Shown here piece after piece: positions 50,347-58,840 of a stretch of 64,000 bases of DNA. This DNA comes from Sinomonas atrocyanea. Lineage in GTDB: Bacteria; Actinomycetota; Actinomycetes; Actinomycetales; Micrococcaceae. Location of the stretch: positions 496,001 to 560,000 of the forward strand of contig NZ_CP014518.1 of assembly GCF_001577305.1 (NCBI RefSeq), read 5' to 3'. Made by a program: the position numbers and the translations under genes. The notes beneath the pieces are model-generated. The model saw only the letters and a list, made by a program, of their open reading frames with translations. It made no database searches and was not told the origin of the DNA. Every line of letters begins with the position of its first letter. The stretch's first letter is position 1.

Positions 50347-51461
50347 GCTCGCACCCCGTCGAGGGTGGCCTCGGTGGGGGCCCAGTCCTCGGGCAGCGGG
50401 GCGGACGACGGCGCGCTGCTCGCCACCGGGACGAACGCGCCGGAGTCGATCGATTCCGAGACCGAGACCATGGTGTCGAGCACGTGGTAGGCCAGCTGCC
50501 CGGTGGCGCGGTGGGGCTGGCCGGCGCGGATCGAGCGGGCCATGTCCAGCACGCCCATGCCGCGGCCGTTGGCCGGGCCCGTGGTGGGGATCGCGGTCCA
50601 GTCCGTCTCGCCGACGCGGCAGATCTGCAGCTCGCCGTCGAAGTAGTTCGGGTCCGGCAGCGACAGCGTCGCCTCGGTCCCGGTGATCTCCACGAAGCCC
50701 ATCCGGGTCCGGGGGGACTCGAAGCTGAAGATGCTGTGGGAGGACGCGCCCGATTCGAACTGGGCCAGGGCGCTCACGTGCGTGGGGACCTCCACGGTGA
50801 ACTCCTCGCCCGCCTTCGGGCCCGAGCCGATCACACGGGTCGCGTGGGCCTTCGAGCCCACGGCGGCGACCCGGCGCACGCTGCCGAACGTCTGGACGAG
50901 GGCGGTGAGGTAGTACGGGCCCATGTCGAACAGCGGGCCGGCGCCGGGCTGGAACAGGAACGCGGGGTTCGGGTGCCAGGACTCCGGGCCCGGGGTCTGG
51001 AAGACGGTCTGGGCGGTGAGCGGGACGCCGATGTCGCCGCGCTCGATCACGCGCCGGGCGGTCTGCAGGCCGGCGCCGAGGAAGGTGTCCGGGGCGCACC
51101 CGAGCCGCAGCCCGGCGTCGTCCGCCTCCTTCAGCAGCCCCAGCCCGCTCTCCCGGTCGAGCGAGAACGGCTTCTCCGTCCAGACATGCTTGCCCGCCCG
51201 GACGGCGGCGGTGGCGACCTCGACGTGCGCGGCCGGGATCGTGAGGTTGACGATGATCTCCACGTCCGGGTGGTCCAGCGCGAGCTCGGGGGCGCCGTGC
51301 TCGGCGATCCCGTACTCCTCGGCCCGGGCCCTGGCCGCCTCCGGGAAGAGGTCGGCGATGACGCGCACCTCCACGTCCGGGAACGCAGTGAGGTTGTCCA
51401 GGTACTGCTTGGAGATGACGCCCGCGCCGATGACGGCGACGCCGACCGGTCCGCGGCTCAC
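50343..51461 (-). CDS. Gfo/Idh/MocA oxidoreductase 2
   Basis: 372 residues from GTG 51461, which overlaps the upstream TIM-barrel stop as GTGA. It has GVAVIGAGVISKQYLDNLTAFPDVEVRVIADLF, the catalytic KHVWTEKPFSLD, and the C-terminal sheet domain with GPLFDMGPYYLTALVQTFG. The DMGPYY signature marks the subgroup often paired with TIM-barrel isomerases. In a four-enzyme scheme it could do the final reduction of a keto-sugar. Confidence 0.86.
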   Translation of the reverse strand: MSRGPVGVAVIGAGVISKQYLDNLTAFPDVEVRVIADLFPEAARARAEEYGIAEHGAPELALDHPDVEIIVNLTIPAAHVEVATAAVRAGKHVWTEKPFSLDRESGLGLLKEADDAGLRLGCAPDTFLGAGLQTARRVIERGDIGVPLTAQTVFQTPGPESWHPNPAFLFQPGAGPLFDMGPYYLTALVQTFGSVRRVAAVGSKAHATRVIGSGPKAGEEFTVEVPTHVSALAQFESGASSHSIFSFESPRTRMGFVEITGTEATLSLPDPNYFDGELQICRVGETDWTAIPTTGPANGRGMGVLDMARSIRAGQPHRATGQLAYHVLDTMVSVSESIDSGAFVPVASSAPSSAPLPEDWAPTEATLDGVRA

Positions 51462-52225
51462 TTCGCGGCCCCCGACGTGGCCTCGGCGGACGACGGCGCG
51501 CCGGCCTCGAGGTAGCGCAGGGACGCCGCGACGCCCTCGAAGATGTCCCCGGCGTAGTCGTCGAACTCGACGACGCCGACCTCGAGGTCCTTCGCGGCGG
51601 CGATCACGCCCCAGATGTCGACCTTGCCCTGGCCCGCCGGGAGCTGGGCCTTCTTGTCGTGGTCCACGGGGCCGTCCTTGAGGTGGATCGCGACCACGCG
51701 GTCGCCCAGGCGCGCCAGGAGCGCGGCGGGGTCCGCCCCCCCGACGGCGGCCCAGTAGGTGTCGACCTCGAGGACGAGCCCGGGGTCGAGGAGGCCGGCG
51801 AAGAACTCCAGCGCCGTGGTGCCCCCGATCGTGGAGGAGATCTCCCAGTCGTGGTTGTGGTAGCCCACGCGGATGCCGTGCTCGGCGCCCTTCTTGGCGG
51901 CGGCATTGAGCCTGGCCGCCGTGTCGCGGATGGTCGCCTCGTCCTGCCAGTGCTCGGCGGGGAGGTAGGGGTCGATCACCGTGCCGATGCCCAGCCGCTT
52001 GGCCGCGGCGAAGATCTCGTCCTGGTCGGCGGACAGCAGCGGCGCGTGCGCCGTCGGAGCGGTGATGCCGTGCTCGGCGAACGCGGCGGCGAGCTCCTCG
52101 GCCCGGGCGGCGAAGTTGTAGGGCTCCACCTGGGTGTAGCCGATCTCGGCCAGCCGGGCGATCGTGCCCGGAAGGTCCGCCTCGATCGCGTCGCGGACGG
52201 AATACAGCTGCACGGAATACGTCAT
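51458..52225 (-). CDS. Sugar-phosphate-isomerase/epimerase-like TIM-barrel enzyme 2
   Basis: 255 residues from ATG 52225: MTYSVQLYSVRDAIEADLPGTIARLAEIGYTQVEPYNF..., a YcjR/IolE-like barrel. Metal-site strands: RVGYHNHDWEI, LVLEVDTYWAAVGG, VVAIHLKDG and VGVVEFDDYAGD. It is shorter than the barrel at 48162, so the operon has two different enzymes of the family, as in levoglucosan or C-glycoside pathways where one eliminates and one hydrates. Confidence 0.86.
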   Translation of the reverse strand: MTYSVQLYSVRDAIEADLPGTIARLAEIGYTQVEPYNFAARAEELAAAFAEHGITAPTAHAPLLSADQDEIFAAAKRLGIGTVIDPYLPAEHWQDEATIRDTAARLNAAAKKGAEHGIRVGYHNHDWEISSTIGGTTALEFFAGLLDPGLVLEVDTYWAAVGGADPAALLARLGDRVVAIHLKDGPVDHDKKAQLPAGQGKVDIWGVIAAAKDLEVGVVEFDDYAGDIFEGVAASLRYLEAGAPSSAEATSGAAK

Positions 52226-52278
52226 GGGGACAGTGTCCTCTCGGAAGTCGTGGGTGGGGAGGGCAGGGAGGGGGCGCG

Positions 52279-53187
52279 TCAGCGGCCGGCGAGCGAGCCG
52301 CCGATGCCGCCCACGCTGAAGTACTTGTTGAGCGCGGCGAAGACGATGATCGGCGGCAGCATCATGACCACGGCGAGGGCCATGACGCCGCCCCAGTCGG
52401 TCTGGTTCTGCTGGAAGAACGACTGCACGCCCATGGGGAGCGTGAAGATCTCGTTCGAGCGCAGGAACACGATCGCCACGAGGTAGTCGTTCCAGGCCAG
52501 GAGGAAGGCGAAGATCGCGGTCGAGAGCACGCCCGGGAGGCTGTTGCGCAGCACGATCTTCCTGAAGGAGCCGAAGACCGAGCACCCGTCGATCCACGAG
52601 GCCTCCTCGAGGCTGGCCGGGATCGAGTCGAAGTAGGCGGCCATCATCCACGTCGCCACCGTCATGGTCGAGGCGACGTAGACGATCGTGAGGCCCAGGA
52701 GGTTGTCCACGAGGCCCATCGTCGCGAAGAGGATGAACAGCGGGACCACCGAGGTGATGATCGGCAGCGACTGCATGACGAACAGCAGCAGGGAGTACCC
52801 GGCCACGGCTCGGCTGCGTCCCCGGGAGAGCACGTACCCGGCCGGCGCGGCGACCGCGACGGAGACGAGGACGGTGGAGAGGGTCACGACCAGGCTGTTC
52901 TTGAGCCAGGTGGAGGCCAGGGTCTCCTCGAACACGTTCGTGAAGTTCTCGAACGTGATCCCGGTGGAGCTGCTCGTCGACGAAGGACTGAACGCGAGGA
53001 CCAGCACGACGAGGATCGGGATGAGGACCACGGCGGTGATGGCGAGGATGAGCGCGAAGCGCCACCAGCGTCCCCGCAGGTCGGCCTCCGAGACGGTGCG
53101 GCGCTTCCGGGCGGGGCGGGCGCCGGTCCCGTCGGAGTCCACCCCGCCTGCGGCGGGGCCCGTGTGCGTGTGCAGGACCGTGCTCAT
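52279..53187 (-). CDS. Carbohydrate ABC transporter permease (MalG-like)
   Basis: 302 residues from ATG 53187, overlapping the previous permease stop (ATGA). Six transmembrane helices, beginning RFALILAITAVVLIPILVVLVLAF. The cytoplasmic EAA loop is EEASWIDGCSVFGSFRKIVLRNSLPG. It forms the import channel with the 53184 permease. A 35-residue basic N-terminal tail precedes the first helix. Confidence 0.93.
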   Translation of the reverse strand: MSTVLHTHTGPAAGGVDSDGTGARPARKRRTVSEADLRGRWWRFALILAITAVVLIPILVVLVLAFSPSSTSSSTGITFENFTNVFEETLASTWLKNSLVVTLSTVLVSVAVAAPAGYVLSRGRSRAVAGYSLLLFVMQSLPIITSVVPLFILFATMGLVDNLLGLTIVYVASTMTVATWMMAAYFDSIPASLEEASWIDGCSVFGSFRKIVLRNSLPGVLSTAIFAFLLAWNDYLVAIVFLRSNEIFTLPMGVQSFFQQNQTDWGGVMALAVVMMLPPIIVFAALNKYFSVGGIGGSLAGR

Positions 53188-54140
53188 TCGACGCTCGACT
53201 TTCGGATCTGGCGGTAGAGGAGGGCTGAGACCACCACGAGGGTCATGGTCATGAGGAAGGCGATGGCCACGCCGGTCCCGGTCTGGAAGTCCTGGAACAC
53301 CGTGCGGTAGGCGAGCACCACGAGGGAGGTGGTCGCGTCGACCGGTCCGCCGCCTGTGAGGAGGTAGATCGTGGGGAAGTCGTTGACGCAGAAGATCGTC
53401 ATGAGGATCCACGAGATGTAGGTGGACCGCGCGATGAGGGGCAGCGTGATGCCGGTGAACTGCTGCCAGCGCGTGGCCCCGTCCATGCTGGCCGCCTCGT
53501 AGACGGTATTGTCCACGGAGGCCAGCGCGGAGCTCGTCATCATCATCATGAACGGGAAGCTGACCCAGACCTTGAACAGGCACACCATGATGGCGGCGAG
53601 CGTCGGGTCGGCCAGGAAGTAGGGCGCGCCGAGCCCGAGCGTCCGGAAGATCGTGGGGACCGGGCTCGTCGGGGTCGCCACGAGCCAGTTCCATGCCGTC
53701 GAGGAGACGACGATCGGCACGACCCAGGGCAGCAGCAGCAGGACCTTGAACGTGCCGCCCGCGGGGATGCGGGTGCGCAGGAGCAGGGCGAGCCCCATGC
53801 CCACGAGCCACGAGCCGAACACGCCGACCAGGGTGAAGACGACGGTGAACTCGGTGGCCTTCCAGAACTTCGGCGAGTTCAGCACGGCCGCGAAGTTGTC
53901 GAGCCCCACGAACTGCCCGGTCTCGATGAGGGAGCCGTTGTGCGTGGCCTGGATCGCGGCGTACACGAGGGGGTAGCCGTGGATGAGGACGAGCAGGATG
54001 ACCGAGGGCAGCAGGAGCCAGAAGAAGGTCCTCTTCGCCTGGGTGCTGAGCCTGCTCCTGCGCTGGGGTTCGGCCGCGCGACCGGGGCCGCCCGGGCCCA
54101 GGCCCCTGCGGGCCCGGGCGATGCCGGCTGTCGTTGTCAT
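53184..54140 (-). CDS. Carbohydrate ABC transporter permease (MalF-like)
   Basis: 318 residues from ATG 54140 (a GTG at 54149 is alternative). Helices begin FFWLLLPSVILLVLIHGYPLVYAAI. The EAA loop is YEAASMDGATRWQQFTGITLPLI. Typical of the CUT1 sugar importers. It follows the binding-protein gene by 15 bases. Confidence 0.93.
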   Translation of the reverse strand: MTTTAGIARARRGLGPGGPGRAAEPQRRSRLSTQAKRTFFWLLLPSVILLVLIHGYPLVYAAIQATHNGSLIETGQFVGLDNFAAVLNSPKFWKATEFTVVFTLVGVFGSWLVGMGLALLLRTRIPAGGTFKVLLLLPWVVPIVVSSTAWNWLVATPTSPVPTIFRTLGLGAPYFLADPTLAAIMVCLFKVWVSFPFMMMMTSSALASVDNTVYEAASMDGATRWQQFTGITLPLIARSTYISWILMTIFCVNDFPTIYLLTGGGPVDATTSLVVLAYRTVFQDFQTGTGVAIAFLMTMTLVVVSALLYRQIRKSSVE

Positions 54141-54155
54141 GGTGGGCACCCCGGG

Positions 54156-55463
54156 TCAGGACTTGATGACCGACTGCAGGCTGCTCTGGAACGTCTGCAG
54201 CGCCGTCTTGGCGTCCGTCTGGCCGCTGAGCACCGTCTGCGTGAACTGGTTCAGCGCCTGGCCGCCGTCCAGCGCGGCGAGGTTGGCGTTGAGGGCGGAG
54301 CCCTGGGCCGCGAACGTCTTGGCGATGGGCTGCCAGTCCTTGACGATCTTGACGTTGTTGGGATCGTTGGCGAACTCCGGGATCTGGGTGATCGACTTGA
54401 AGACCGGCAGCGAGTTCATGAGCTTCTGCTGCCAGAGGTTCTTGAGCTGGCCGAGGTAGTTGACGAGGAAGGCCTCCGAGGATGCCTGGGACGGGGTGTT
54501 CTTGTACATCATGATGTTGTTCGGGAACACGATCGTCGCCTTGTCGCCATGCGGCCCGGCGATGGGATCGGCCACCATGATGTCGCCCGAAGTGTCGCCC
54601 ACGCGCTGCGGAACGCCGATCTGGAAGAGCCCGAACCCGGCCTTCTTGTCCTTCCACTGCGCGGACATGTTGTCCGTCGTGTAGCCCAGGCAGGCGGGGT
54701 CGATGATGCCATTGGAGCGCAGTTCGAGGAGGAACTCGACGGCCTCGACGTTGCGGTCGTTCATGAGGTCGAGCTGGCCGTCCTTGGACCAGACGCCGCC
54801 GCCGTTGTTGACCATCATCATGATCATCGAGTGGTTGCCGTAGTTGTTGCCGGCTCCGGCGCCGGTCATGAACCCGAAGGCCCCGATCTTCTTGAGGGCC
54901 TTGCCCGCCTCGAGCAGCGTGGCCCAGTCCTTCGGCAGCCCCACGCCCGCCTGGTCGAAGAGCGACTTGCGGTACCAGAAGACGCGCATGTCCAGCTGCC
55001 ACGGGACGGCGACATACCCGTTGGCGGACTTGAAGGGGTCGAGGACGCCGGGCAGGAGGTCGTCGTACATCCCGTTCTTCTTCATCGCGTCGACCACGCC
55101 GTCGGCGTGGGCGATCTGGCCCTGCTGGTCGAACTGGAAGGCCTGGAAGCCGCCGCCGGTCGAGACGGCGGGGCCGGTCTTGGACGCGATCGCCGAGGAG
55201 AAGGTCTGGTAGAAGTTGTTCCACTGGATGATCTGGTAGCTCGCCTTGAGGTTGCCGGACGCTGGCTTGTAGCCCTCGACGAGCTTCTTGGCCGCCTCGT
55301 TGTAGGCGGGGGTGCCCCACGGCATGTCCCAGAACTTGATCTCCCCGTTGCCGCCGCCGGAGGCGGACCCGCCGCCGCACGCCGCGAGCGCGGGTACGGC
55401 CGCGGCCGCGGCGGCGAGGCCGAGGAAGCCCCTGCGGGAGAACGTGGTGCTGGATGCGGTCAT
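54156..55463 (-). CDS. Extracellular sugar-binding lipoprotein of the ABC importer
   Basis: 435 residues from ATG 55463. The N-terminus has a twin-arginine motif (SRRGFLG) together with a lipobox (LAACG), so it may be Tat-exported and lipidated. The mature part has the family 1 solute-binding fold (EIKFWDMPWGTPAYNEAAKKLVEGYK ... GYVAVPWQLDMRVFWYRKSLFDQAGV...PKDWATLLEAGKALK). It captures the operon's substrate. No ATPase gene is present in the cluster, so a shared MsiK-type ATPase elsewhere is expected. Confidence 0.93.
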   Translation of the reverse strand: MTASSTTFSRRGFLGLAAAAAAVPALAACGGGSASGGGNGEIKFWDMPWGTPAYNEAAKKLVEGYKPASGNLKASYQIIQWNNFYQTFSSAIASKTGPAVSTGGGFQAFQFDQQGQIAHADGVVDAMKKNGMYDDLLPGVLDPFKSANGYVAVPWQLDMRVFWYRKSLFDQAGVGLPKDWATLLEAGKALKKIGAFGFMTGAGAGNNYGNHSMIMMMVNNGGGVWSKDGQLDLMNDRNVEAVEFLLELRSNGIIDPACLGYTTDNMSAQWKDKKAGFGLFQIGVPQRVGDTSGDIMVADPIAGPHGDKATIVFPNNIMMYKNTPSQASSEAFLVNYLGQLKNLWQQKLMNSLPVFKSITQIPEFANDPNNVKIVKDWQPIAKTFAAQGSALNANLAALDGGQALNQFTQTVLSGQTDAKTALQTFQSSLQSVIKS

Positions 55464-55515
55464 GATGAGCCCTTCGTCGTTGAGGTACTGGAACGGGTTG
55501 TTGTCGAAGCGGATT

Positions 55516-56316
55516 TCAGGTGTGGGTTCCGCCGTCCGCGCGGGGCGGGACGAGCGGGGCCGTGCGATGGAACTCGGCGACGTCCCCGGAGGCTGGGCCC
55601 CCGGCGGCAATCGCGATGGCGCGCCGCCAGCTCGCGCGGCGGGACGTCTCCCAGCGGGTCGGCAGGAGCCGCTCGCCGTCCGGGCCGACGATCCTGACCT
55701 CTGCGGGCGCGGCCGTGGCGGCGGAGGGCACGTGGGCCGTGAGACCGCCGTCCTCGGTCAGGAGGCGCAGTGTCAGGGCCGCGGGGCCGGCGGCGCTGAC
55801 CACGAGGGCGAGCGCGAGCGGCGCACCGCTCGCGAGGTGCCCTGCGCAGTGCTGGCCCGCGGGGCCGGAGACGAGCGTCTCGACGGGGCCGAACGCGCCG
55901 AAGACCCGTCCGCAGGCCGTGAGCGCGTCGAGGAGCGCCGCGTCCACGAGGCCCGCGTCCGGCACAGTCACCCGGCACTCGGCCAGCACGGCCCGCCCGC
56001 GCAGCGCCGCGGCAGCCCCGGCGGCGGCGAGCACCCCCGGATTCGAGGCGAAGCCCCAGGCCACCACGATGCGGCCGGCAGCGTCGTCGGGGAGGTGCCC
56101 GCCGTCGTCGTGCGCCGTGGGCGGACCGACGACGGCGGCGAGGGCACCGGCGGCGAGGGCCTCGCCGGCGCGCCGCTCCCACCCCGCGGATCCGTCCACC
56201 GCGGCGATCTGCGGCGCCCCGCCCGTGGGGGCGAGGGAGAGCGGCAGGGACGCGGCGAGCTCCGCGAGGCCGTGCCCGGAGGCGGTGGCGACCGTGAAGC
56301 GGGGGTGCGTGCTCAT
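55516..56316 (-). CDS. Unknown protein of the ROK operon
   Basis: 266 residues from ATG 56316, overlapping the upstream dehydrogenase stop (ATGA). It has an Ala-rich alpha/beta sequence with no recognised motif: VATASGHGLAELAASLPLSLAPTGGAPQIAAVDGSAGWERRAGEAL, VVAWGFASNPGVLAAAGAAAALRGRAVLAECRV, GPVETLVSGPAG and AALTLRLLTEDGGLTAHVPS. The first half could be a degenerate Rossmann/Gfo-like domain. Strict coupling to the Gfo/Idh gene indicates a role in the same pathway, for example an accessory subunit. Confidence 0.7.
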   Translation of the reverse strand: MSTHPRFTVATASGHGLAELAASLPLSLAPTGGAPQIAAVDGSAGWERRAGEALAAGALAAVVGPPTAHDDGGHLPDDAAGRIVVAWGFASNPGVLAAAGAAAALRGRAVLAECRVTVPDAGLVDAALLDALTACGRVFGAFGPVETLVSGPAGQHCAGHLASGAPLALALVVSAAGPAALTLRLLTEDGGLTAHVPSAATAAPAEVRIVGPDGERLLPTRWETSRRASWRRAIAIAAGGPASGDVAEFHRTAPLVPPRADGGTHT

Positions 56317-57389
56317 GCGGCGGCCTCCAGGACGTGGGCGCGCGCGCCGTCGACGATCGCGAGGGCGAAGCGGAGGTCGTCGATGAGGTCGGAGGCCGCC
56401 GGGGCGCGCTCCGTTCCCGCCACGATCCCGGCGATCCGCCGCCATTCGCCCTCGTAGCCGTTGTGGTCGAACGGGCCGGCGACCGCTGTGCGCCCTCCGG
56501 CCGTGAGCGCGGCGACCGCGGAGCCGGCCTGGACATAGGAGGGTGTGAACGTGACCTTCAGCGCGGAGTCGGGGCCGATGGCCTCGAAGGTCCAGTCCGG
56601 CTTCCAGGCCGCGGGCGCGGCGGACGACATCTGGGCGGTGAGCTCGACCGTGCGGCCCCCGGCGCGCACGAGGACCACGTAGCCGAAGGGCCGCACCGCC
56701 TCGGCGCGCAGGACCTCGAGGTCGGAGAAGTCCGGCACGAAGCGGCGCACGAGGGGCAGGTCGTGGATCGCGAGGCCCAGGATGCCGCCCTCGAGCACGG
56801 CGGCCACCACCGCGGGGTCCTCGAGGTCCTGCTCGGCAGGCGCCGGGCGGGCGATCACCTCCGTCGCGAAGTCCTCGAACCGCGCGTTCGGCGGCAGCAC
56901 GATCGAGGACCGCAGGGTGTGCGCGTCCTGGAGCAGGCTGCCCGCGGCCTCCTCGGCCGCCAGCCACCCCGGATCGAACGTGTGCATCGCGCCGACGATG
57001 ATCGGGACGCCGGTCTGGGCTGAGACGGCGGCGATCTCGGCGGCCTCCTCGGCCGAGACGGCGAACGGCTTCTCGCACAGGACGGCCTTCTTGCCCGCAC
57101 GGCAGGCCGCGATGACCTGGGGGGCGTGGAACTGGTGCGGGCTGCAGATCGCGACCACGTCCACGGCCGGGTCGTCGAGGAGCGCCTCCATCGACGCCGA
57201 GGGGGTGGCCCCCACGCGGGCGGCCACGGCCGAGGCCACGGCGGCGTCCACGTCCATGACATGGGCTACGTGGAAGGTCCCGCCCAGCCGGGCGAGGCTC
57301 GGGAGGTGGATGGCCTGGGTGACCGGGCCCGCTCCGAGGAAACCGACGCCGATCGTGCCGGCTTCGGCGTCCGCTGCGGGCTGTGGCAT
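56313..57389 (-). CDS. Gfo/Idh/MocA oxidoreductase 3 (first gene of the ROK operon)
   Basis: 358 residues from ATG 57389. It carries TIGVGFLGAGPVTQAIHLPSLARLGGTFHVAHVMDVD (NAD loop GAGPVTQ), AICSPHQFHAPQVIAACRAGKKAVLCEKPFAVS (catalytic Glu-Lys-Pro), and a C-terminal domain with GGILGLAIHDLPLVRRFV. A good promoter overlapped by a dyad lies 49-77 bases upstream. It is the most divergent of the three dehydrogenases in the operon. Confidence 0.86.
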   Translation of the reverse strand: MPQPAADAEAGTIGVGFLGAGPVTQAIHLPSLARLGGTFHVAHVMDVDAAVASAVAARVGATPSASMEALLDDPAVDVVAICSPHQFHAPQVIAACRAGKKAVLCEKPFAVSAEEAAEIAAVSAQTGVPIIVGAMHTFDPGWLAAEEAAGSLLQDAHTLRSSIVLPPNARFEDFATEVIARPAPAEQDLEDPAVVAAVLEGGILGLAIHDLPLVRRFVPDFSDLEVLRAEAVRPFGYVVLVRAGGRTVELTAQMSSAAPAAWKPDWTFEAIGPDSALKVTFTPSYVQAGSAVAALTAGGRTAVAGPFDHNGYEGEWRRIAGIVAGTERAPAASDLIDDLRFALAIVDGARAHVLEAAA

Positions 57390-57437
57390 CCGGGGCTCCT
57401 GAGGGTCGGGGCGGCCTCTGTGACCTGCCTCACCCGG

Positions 57438-57466
57438 AGCCTAGGAGCACTTATGACGGACGTCAA
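57438..57466 (-). promoter_or_regulatory. Promoter of the nine-gene operon with overlapping dyad operator
   Basis: On the minus strand, TTGACG (57466-57461) and TAGGCT (57443-57438) are 17 bases apart. The perfect dyad TGACGTCCGTCA (57465-57454) covers the -35 and its spacer. AAAAGT-TTGCTT flanks add further A/T symmetry (ACTT/AAGT at 57449 and 57471). This form fits ROK-repressor sites. The ROK gene starts 73 bases away on the other strand. Confidence 0.65.
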
Positions 57467-57538
57467 GCAAAAGTCTCACTCTTGTCGGCACCCTTTGGTC
57501 CGGATGACATCCAGAAGGGGGCGTGCTATCACTGAGGC

Positions 57539-58756
57539 ATGACGTCGCCATCCAGCGCACCGCCCGCGGCCCCCGAGGCCGGCGGAGGCCTCGGCCGCGC
57601 CGGCGACCTGTTCCAGCTCCTGCGCGACGGCCGTCCGTGGACCCGGGCCGAGCTCGCCATGACCACGGGCCTCGCCCGGTCGACCGTGGCGGGCAAGGTG
57701 GACCTCCTGCTGAACTCCGGCCTCGTCGTGTCCGTCGGCGAGGCGCTCTCGAGCGGCGGCCGGCCGCCGTCGCGCTTCGCGTTCCACCCGCAGGCGCGGA
57801 CCGTGCTCGCGGTCGACGTCGGCGCGAGCCACGTGCGCGTGGCCCTCACCGACCTCAACGGCGAGGTGCTCGCCGAGCGCTGCGCCCAGAGGACCGTCGC
57901 GGAGGGGCCCGAGGCCGTGCTCGGCTACGTGGTCGACTCCGCCCGGAAGCTCCTGGCCGACAGCAAACGGCCGCAGTCGCTGCTCGCCGGCGTGGGGATC
58001 GGCCTGCCAGGCCCCGTCGAGCACGCGACCGGGCGCCCCGTGAAACCGCCCATCATGCCCGGCTGGGACGGATTCGACGTGGTCGGGTTCGTCCAGCGCT
58101 CGCTGCCCGTGCCGGTCCTCGTCGACAACGACGTGAACATCATGGCCCTCGGCGAGCGGGCCGCGTTCTGGCCCGGCGTGGACGACCTGCTCTTCATCAA
58201 GGTCGCCACGGGCATCGGATCCGGGATCATCTCGAGCGGCCAGCTCCAGCGCGGCGCCGACGGCACCGCGGGCGACCTCGGCCACGTGCGCGTTGCGCGC
58301 GGCGCGGAGGTGCTCTGCCGGTGCGGCAACGTCGGGTGCCTCGAGGCGCTCGCGTCCGGGGCCGCCGTCGCCCGCTCCCTTGCCGCCCAGGGACTCGAGG
58401 CGTCCACCGGCGCGGACGTGGTCGGCCTCGCCTCGCACGGCAACCTCGCCGCGATCCAGGCGCTGCGGCAGGCGGGCCGCGACATCGGCGAGGTGCTCGC
58501 CACGTGCGTGAACCTGCTCAACCCGAGCGTGATCGTGATCGGCGGCTCCGTGGCGGCCGCGGGAGAGCACGTCATGGCCGGGGTGCGCGAGGTGGTCTAC
58601 CACCGCTCGCCGCCGCTCGCGACCACCAACCTGCGGATCGTGCTCTCCCGGGCGGGCGAGCGCGCCGCGGTCATGGGCGCGAGCCAGCTCGTCTCCCAGC
58701 ACGTCCTCTCCCCGGCGGGGGTGGAGGCCGCCCTCGCCGCGGCCAGCGCCGGGTAG
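57539..58756 (+). CDS. ROK-family transcriptional repressor
   Basis: 405 residues from ATG 57539. N-terminal winged helix (about 20-75): LFQLLRDGRPWTRAELAMTTGLARSTVAGKVDLLLNSGLVV. The ROK sugar-kinase-like domain follows: VLAVDVGASHVRVALTDLNGEV, PVLVDNDVNIMALGE, FIKVATGIGSGII, the zinc motif CRCGNVGCLE and VIVIGGSVAAAGEHV. It would repress the divergent operon until its sugar ligand binds. It is separated from the operon by 149 bases that contain the promoter and dyad. Confidence 0.93.
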   Translation: MTSPSSAPPAAPEAGGGLGRAGDLFQLLRDGRPWTRAELAMTTGLARSTVAGKVDLLLNSGLVVSVGEALSSGGRPPSRFAFHPQARTVLAVDVGASHVRVALTDLNGEVLAERCAQRTVAEGPEAVLGYVVDSARKLLADSKRPQSLLAGVGIGLPGPVEHATGRPVKPPIMPGWDGFDVVGFVQRSLPVPVLVDNDVNIMALGERAAFWPGVDDLLFIKVATGIGSGIISSGQLQRGADGTAGDLGHVRVARGAEVLCRCGNVGCLEALASGAAVARSLAAQGLEASTGADVVGLASHGNLAAIQALRQAGRDIGEVLATCVNLLNPSVIVIGGSVAAAGEHVMAGVREVVYHRSPPLATTNLRIVLSRAGERAAVMGASQLVSQHVLSPAGVEAALAAASAG

Positions 58757-58840
58757 CATCGCGGGTCTCCGGGGCCGGCCGAGGGCCCCGGTCGCGCGCC
58801 AACCCGTGCTTTCCCGGGCCCGCGCGGCCATGATGGGCAC

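Noticed and set aside
52279..55380. Single fused 1033-residue protein covering binding protein and permeases
   Set aside because: An accidental frame across several genes. Real permease and binding-protein starts with ribosome-binding sites and overlaps account for the region.
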